From Acidobacteriaceae bacterium (GTDB lineage: Bacteria > Acidobacteriota > Terriglobia > Terriglobales > Acidobacteriaceae), in assembly GCA_003131585.1 (NCBI GenBank), contig PKVW01000014.1, positions 1 through 64,000 on the forward strand: 64,000 bases of DNA. The letters are read 5' to 3'. A program made the translations under genes and the position numbers. Positions 59,684-64,000 of the stretch are shown here, one piece after another (the stretch's first letter is position 1; the number at the start of each line of letters is the position of its first letter). The notes beneath the pieces were generated by a model, which was not told the origin of the DNA, ran no database searches, and saw only the letters and a list, made by a program, of their open reading frames with translations.

Positions 59684-60718
59684 TCATCGCTCTCTCACCG
59701 ACCCACTCAAAACCGTCTGCAAGCCCTGCGCAGTCCGCACCTGCAGGAACCCGCGCTCATCCAACCCCTCCGTCATTCCTTCGATTTGCGCGCCATTTTC
59801 CTCGATGCGAACCTGCTTGCCTCGCACCCATGAAGATTGCTCCGCAAATCGCCGTAGAATCGACTGCCGCGCGTCCGCGTGGCCGACCAACAGACGATAT
59901 TCCCGGTCGAGCGATTTTAGCAAAGCCGCGGCCAGTTCCACTCGCGACCATTCGCTGCCCGTCGCCAACCGCAGCGACGTCGCCTCGCCCTGCAGTTCCT
60001 TCGGAAAGTTTGCCTGGTTCACATTGATCCCGATTCCCACGACGACATAGCGCACCCGCGTAACTTCGGCGTTCATCTCCGTGAGAATGCCGCACACTTT
60101 CCTTCCCGCGATCAGCACATCATTCGGCCATTTCAAGTCGGCACTCACGCGAGCGTCAACGCGCTCAATTGCCGCGCGCACCGCCAACCCAGCTGCCAGC
60201 GCCAGCATCAGCACGTCCGAAGGCGGCAGCGCCGGCCGCAGCACTACCGAGCAGTAAATCCCCGCCGAGCGCGCCGACTGCCAGAAGTGCGCTCCGCGGC
60301 CGCGGCCCGCTGTCTGCTCTTCGGCGAGAAATACGCTGCCCTCTACGGCGCCCTCGGCCGCAGCCGCCATGGCCGCCGTGTTGGTCGAGCCAATCTTGTA
60401 GAAGTGATGAAGCTGAGTATCGAAGACTGTGCCGCGAAGCAACGGCCCCATAATTTCGGGCAGCAGCAGGTCCGGAACCGACCTTAGCCGATACCCCGTC
60501 GCCGGATGCCCCGCCACATCCACGCCCAGCCCACGCAACTGCTGAATCAGACGCCAGACTTCCGAGCGGTTCGACGAAATCTCCTGCGCGATCTTAGTCC
60601 CGCTCACTACGACTGTCGCGTGCTGCATCAACAACCGCACGATGCGGCCAAGGCGGACGTCGGTCGCTTGTGCGTGTGGCGCGGGTGCCCTCGACCGCGA
60701 AGGTTGGCTCCGGCGCAT
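59684..60718 (-). CDS. birA: Biotin--[acetyl-CoA-carboxylase] ligase
   Basis: 344 aa from ATG 60718; upstream in-frame ATG 60790 gives an unrelated N-terminus. Has an N-terminal winged HTH (LGRIVRLLMQHATVVVSGTKIAQEISSNRSEVWRLIQQLRGLG), so it may also repress transcription. The ligase domain has the biotinyl-AMP loop GRGRGAHFWQS, LKWPNDVLIAGRKVCGILTE and VVVGIGINVNQ. A C-terminal SH3-like domain ends the protein. The residues RxR of the adenylate loop are in the GRGRGA form. Confidence 0.94.
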   Translation of the reverse strand: MRRSQPSRSRAPAPHAQATDVRLGRIVRLLMQHATVVVSGTKIAQEISSNRSEVWRLIQQLRGLGVDVAGHPATGYRLRSVPDLLLPEIMGPLLRGTVFDTQLHHFYKIGSTNTAAMAAAAEGAVEGSVFLAEEQTAGRGRGAHFWQSARSAGIYCSVVLRPALPPSDVLMLALAAGLAVRAAIERVDARVSADLKWPNDVLIAGRKVCGILTEMNAEVTRVRYVVVGIGINVNQANFPKELQGEATSLRLATGSEWSRVELAAALLKSLDREYRLLVGHADARQSILRRFAEQSSWVRGKQVRIEENGAQIEGMTEGLDERGFLQVRTAQGLQTVLSGSVRER

Positions 60719-60770
60719 TGTGTCAGTCTTCTTGATGCCGGAATTATGCGGGAGCAAAGAGAAAAGCACA

Positions 60771-60812
60771 AACGAACCACGTACCACCAAGGACGCTAAG
60801 GTTCACGAAGGA
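60771..60812. repeat. CACGAAGG-type word repeat
   Basis: ACGAACCACGTACCACC and AAGGACGCTAAGGTTCACGAAGGA hold short ACCAC and AAGG words. It lies in the birA-nadC gap. A similar CCTTCGTG/CCTCTGTG style occurs at 8251-8322. Confidence 0.45.
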
Positions 60813-60823
60813 AGACTATCGTT

Positions 60824-61702
60824 TTACGCCGGCGCAACTCGCAGGCTCATATCCACCGCCTGCGGTGAATGAGTCAGCAGGCCGATCGAAATGAAATCCA
60901 CACCCGTCTCGGCGTAGGCGCGAACATTTTCCAGCCGGATCCCGCCCGAGCATTCCAGCGGGACGCGGCGTTCCAGCTGCGCACAGCGCTCCACCGCGCG
61001 GCGCACTTCATCCGGAGACATGTTGTCCAGCAGAATCGCTTCCGCACCATGGGACAGCGCGTCTTCCAGTTCATCCATCGTACGAATTTCCACCTCGATC
61101 GGCTGCGCGCCGCGCCGGTTGCGCACAGCGCGCTCCAGCACCGGCACGATTCCCCCCGCGAGCGCGATGTGGTTATTCTTGATCAGCACTCCGTCGGAGA
61201 GATCGAGTCGGTGATTCTGTCCGCCACCGCAGCGCACCGCGTATTTGTCGATCAATCGCAGCCCGGGTGCGGTCTTGCGGGTATCGAGAATGCGCGCCTT
61301 CGTTCCGGAGACAGCGTCCACGAACTTGCGGGTCAGCGTCGCGATTCCGCTCATGCGCTGCAGAAAGTTCAGGATCACGCGCTCACACGAGAGAATGACC
61401 CGCGCATTGTGCCGGATCACCGCGACCGACTGCCCTTTGTGCAGCCGCACACCATCGAAAATTTCGGGATGCGTGGTCACTTCGTAGTGCGAAGTCACCG
61501 CGCCGTCGAGCGCCGCGTAGACATCGAGGATGCGCCCCACGCAACCGATCCCCGCCAGAATGCAGTCTTGCTTGGCCATGATTGTCGCCGATGCCCGCTG
61601 GTTGGGATCGATGCAGGCATAGCTCGTGGCATCGCGCGTCGCCCGGTCTTCGAGCAGCGCGTTCTCCAGAATCGCGGTGATGCGTCGAGAATTAAAGTCC
61701 AT
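60824..61702 (-). CDS. nadC: Nicotinate-nucleotide pyrophosphorylase (quinolinate phosphoribosyltransferase)
   Basis: 292 aa. Forms nicotinate mononucleotide from quinolinate and PRPP. Motifs: LEDRATRDATSYAC, ERVILNFLQRMSGIATLTRKFVDAV, ILDTRKTAPGLRLIDKYAVRCGGGQNHRLDLSDGVLIKNNH, VEIRTMDELEDAL, and ECSGGIRLENVRAYAETGVDFISIG. All basic phosphate-binding positions seem present. Divergence from the 280-aa norm is minor. nadA and nadB are not in the window. It is followed by birA and preceded by valS. Confidence 0.95.
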   Translation of the reverse strand: MDFNSRRITAILENALLEDRATRDATSYACIDPNQRASATIMAKQDCILAGIGCVGRILDVYAALDGAVTSHYEVTTHPEIFDGVRLHKGQSVAVIRHNARVILSCERVILNFLQRMSGIATLTRKFVDAVSGTKARILDTRKTAPGLRLIDKYAVRCGGGQNHRLDLSDGVLIKNNHIALAGGIVPVLERAVRNRRGAQPIEVEIRTMDELEDALSHGAEAILLDNMSPDEVRRAVERCAQLERRVPLECSGGIRLENVRAYAETGVDFISIGLLTHSPQAVDMSLRVAPA

Positions 61703-61741
61703 AGTTCACGTGGAAACAGCCACCCCCGGCTGTCTGACTTG

Positions 61742-64000
61742 TTATTGCCCCAGCGCCCTCAGGTGATTCTTGGTCGTTTCCTGCTGCATCGTCAACTCCT
61801 CAGCGCGCTTGCGAATCCCCTCGACCACGCGCGCGGGAGCCTTCGCCAAGAATTGCTCATTTTCCAATTGACTCCGGCCATTAGCAATCTCTTTTTCGAT
61901 CTGCTCCAACTCCTTTCTCAAACGCTCACGTTCGACGGCAATATTAATCTTCTTTTCATAGATCACAAGAAAATCAAATCTCGCGCTATGACGCGCACCA
62001 AGCGTATCGACTAACGGACCGTTAGTAAGAAGGATAGTTTCGACACTCGCGAGACGTTCCACAGCGCCTTGATTCTGCTCGATCAAGGCTCGGGTTAAAG
62101 CATCACGTGCAAACAACTGGATAGGAACTTTGACTTTGGGTTCGATTTTGAGCTCCGCTCGCACGTTCCGCACGCTGACGATCAAATCCTGCAGGATCGA
62201 CATCTCCAACAGCGCGTTGCGGTCAATATCCTGATAGACGTCTAATGGAGCGACTCGGCCTTGAGCGATGACCGTGCTTCCCGTGTCACTCTTGAGAGGC
62301 CCCACGACGCTAATTAGGCTGGCCTTTTCGCTAAGAGGGTATTGTGCCAGCGCAATCGATCGTTGGGGAGGCTTCCCGTCGTGGATTGCGTACCAAGTCT
62401 CCTCCGTGATGAATGGCATGATTGGGTGCAGCATGCGCAACGATGCCTCAAACAGGCTGACGAGATTGCCACAAGCAATACTTGTCGTGCCTTCATCGGA
62501 GTCGACACTTAGGCGAGGCTTGATCAGCTCAAGGTACCAATCACAAAAATCTCCCCAAAAGAAATCATAAATCCGGTTCGCCGCTTCGTGAAATCGATAG
62601 CCTCTCAAGGATATGTTCACTTCAAGAGCTGCCTCCGTGAATCGAGACAGAATCCAGCGATCCTCCAGATTCACAGGTTGAAATCCTGCGACGCCGTCGG
62701 TCTGTCCGGGGTTCCGGGATTCAAGGAACGTCTTCATCGACCACAACCCAGAGGCCTCTAGCCGATCCACATTCATGAACATAAACCGCGCCGCATTCCA
62801 GATCTTGTTGGCGAAGGCTCGATAACCCTCGGTGCGGCTCTCGCTGAAGGCAATATCGGTCCCGGGTGCGGCCATGGCCGCCAAAGTGAAGCGCGTCGCA
62901 TCCGTACCGAACCGCTCAATGATCTCCAGCGGATCAATCACGTTTCCCTTGGTCTTCGACATCTTCTGCCGCTCGGCATCGCGCACCAACGCGTGAATAT
63001 AAACCTGCCGGAAGGGCACGCTGTCGTTCTTTTTGTCGCCCCAGCCGCTGGCTTCTTTGAGTGCAGGATCCTGCTCGTGCCCCTGCATGAAGTGGCAGCC
63101 AAACATGATCATGCGCGCCACCCAGAAAAAAAGAATCTCGTAGGCCGTAACGAGCAGCGTGGTCGGATAGAAAACCGTCTGATCCCGCGTTTTCTTCGGC
63201 CAACCTAAAGTAGTGAACGGCAACAGCGCCGACGAGAACCAGGTATCCAGCACGTCGGTATCCTGCTCAAGTTTCGCTCCACCGCACTTCGAACACTTCG
63301 CGGGCGTCTCCCGCGCCACGATGATCTCGCCGCAAGCGCACCGCCACGCCGGTATGCGATGTCCCCACCACAATTGCCGCGAGATGCACCAGTCGTGGAT
63401 GTTGTTCATCCAGTTCAAATAAATCTGGCGGTAATTGTCCGGGACAATCGTGATCTCGCCGCTCTCGACAGCCTCGATCGCCTTCCGCGCCAACGGTTGA
63501 ATTTTGACGAACCACTGCTCGGAAAGCCGCGGTTCGACCACGGTCCCGCAGCGGTCGCACTTGCCCAGAGCGAGGGTGTGATCCTTCTCGCCCGCCAGAA
63601 ATCTCCGCTCCTGCAAATCTGCCAGCACACGCTTGCGCGCTTCGTAACGGTCGAGCCCGGCATACGCGCCCGCGTTCCGGTTCATGTTTGCGTGCTCGTC
63701 CATCACGTCAATCTGCGGCAGGTTGTGCCGCTTTCCGGCTTCGAAATCGTTGGGATCGTGCGCCGGCGTCACCTTCACCGCGCCCGTCCCAAACTCGGGC
63801 TGGGCGAGATCGTCGGTGATAATCGGAATTTCGCGATTCATCAGCGGCAACAGAACATACTTGCCGTGCAGATGCGTGTAGCGCTCGTCTTTTGCATTCA
63901 CGGCGACCGCCGTGTCGCCCAGCATCGTCTCTGGCCGAGTCGTCGCAACAGTGATGAACTCATTCGTTCCAATGATCGGATAACGAATCTCCCACAACTT
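61742..64000 (-). CDS. valS: Valyl-tRNA synthetase (N-terminus outside the window)
   Basis: 752 residues visible; the reading frame is still open at the right edge, so the N-terminal ~150 residues with the HIGH motif are missing. CP1 editing region: VATTRPETMLGDTAVAVNAKDERYTHLHGK. Zinc-like cysteines in GKCDRCGTVV and CSKCGGAKL. The KMSKTKGNVIDPLEIIERFGTDATRFTLAA motif binds ATP. The C-terminal coiled coil (RERLRKELEQIEKEIANGRSQLENEQF) contacts tRNA and is diagnostic of ValS. Last gene transcribed into nadC-birA-coaX. Confidence 0.96.
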   Translation of the reverse strand, partial: KLWEIRYPIIGTNEFITVATTRPETMLGDTAVAVNAKDERYTHLHGKYVLLPLMNREIPIITDDLAQPEFGTGAVKVTPAHDPNDFEAGKRHNLPQIDVMDEHANMNRNAGAYAGLDRYEARKRVLADLQERRFLAGEKDHTLALGKCDRCGTVVEPRLSEQWFVKIQPLARKAIEAVESGEITIVPDNYRQIYLNWMNNIHDWCISRQLWWGHRIPAWRCACGEIIVARETPAKCSKCGGAKLEQDTDVLDTWFSSALLPFTTLGWPKKTRDQTVFYPTTLLVTAYEILFFWVARMIMFGCHFMQGHEQDPALKEASGWGDKKNDSVPFRQVYIHALVRDAERQKMSKTKGNVIDPLEIIERFGTDATRFTLAAMAAPGTDIAFSESRTEGYRAFANKIWNAARFMFMNVDRLEASGLWSMKTFLESRNPGQTDGVAGFQPVNLEDRWILSRFTEAALEVNISLRGYRFHEAANRIYDFFWGDFCDWYLELIKPRLSVDSDEGTTSIACGNLVSLFEASLRMLHPIMPFITEETWYAIHDGKPPQRSIALAQYPLSEKASLISVVGPLKSDTGSTVIAQGRVAPLDVYQDIDRNALLEMSILQDLIVSVRNVRAELKIEPKVKVPIQLFARDALTRALIEQNQGAVERLASVETILLTNGPLVDTLGARHSARFDFLVIYEKKINIAVERERLRKELEQIEKEIANGRSQLENEQFLAKAPARVVEGIRKRAEELTMQQETTKNHLRALGQ

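Overview
The window is a GC-rich bacterial chromosome segment that looks like an acidobacterium of the Terriglobia (Koribacter-like) type. This is inferred from gene content and protein style: a small AT-hook/histone-H1-like protein, Mo-hydroxylase subunits with a Tat leader, many secreted TPR proteins, a DUF4034 protein, complete Kdo/heptose lipopolysaccharide core genes, and many intergenic hairpin repeats. No rRNA, prophage, transposase or CRISPR array was seen. The single tRNA is tRNA-Val(GAC).

Layout. 1-3.3 kb: a basic DNA-binding protein and an isoquinoline-oxidoreductase-type iorAB pair. 3.3-5.6 kb: an accessory islet holding a Phd/Doc-like toxin-antitoxin pair (toxin frameshifted), two unknown small genes, a hicAB pair with a clear promoter/operator, and a second copy of the 3' end of thyX. 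5.6-20 kb: two-domain thyX, fabG, GNAT, dienelactone hydrolase, XRE regulator, RDD protein, purH, a large TPR protein, dgt, an M20 peptidase and an OmpA-family protein with a long leader. 20-26 kb: a four-PAS sigma-54 activator, a possible small membrane protein, a secreted TPR protein and a STAS/receiver protein. 26-32 kb (minus strand): kdtA-lpxK-rfaE1-rfaE2-waaC-ICMT, making and attaching the Kdo/heptose inner core. 32-34 kb: yraN and galT. 34-40.5 kb (minus strand): a full iscRSUA-hscBA-fdx-iscX iron-sulfur operon with an IscR-like operator and a terminator. 41-50 kb: receiver, tsaD, cca, DciA-like, gatCA, fmdE-like, cysS, pgsA-like. 50-56.6 kb: tRNA-Val, DUF2007-like protein, comEC, rlmD-like, DUF4034. 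56.7-64 kb (minus strand): valS (cut by the window edge), nadC, birA, coaX, a conserved unknown and a BaiN-like flavoprotein, a cofactor (NAD, biotin, CoA) cluster.

The most unusual features are non-coding. Many gene gaps hold inverted repeats built from short, slightly diverged words, usually with a different word at each locus. A second family has paired GC-rich hairpins; one copy has become the C-terminus of waaC and a related hairpin forms the isc terminator. The thyX 3' end is duplicated across the hicAB module with mostly synonymous differences, which suggests that the islet arrived by recombination at this gene.
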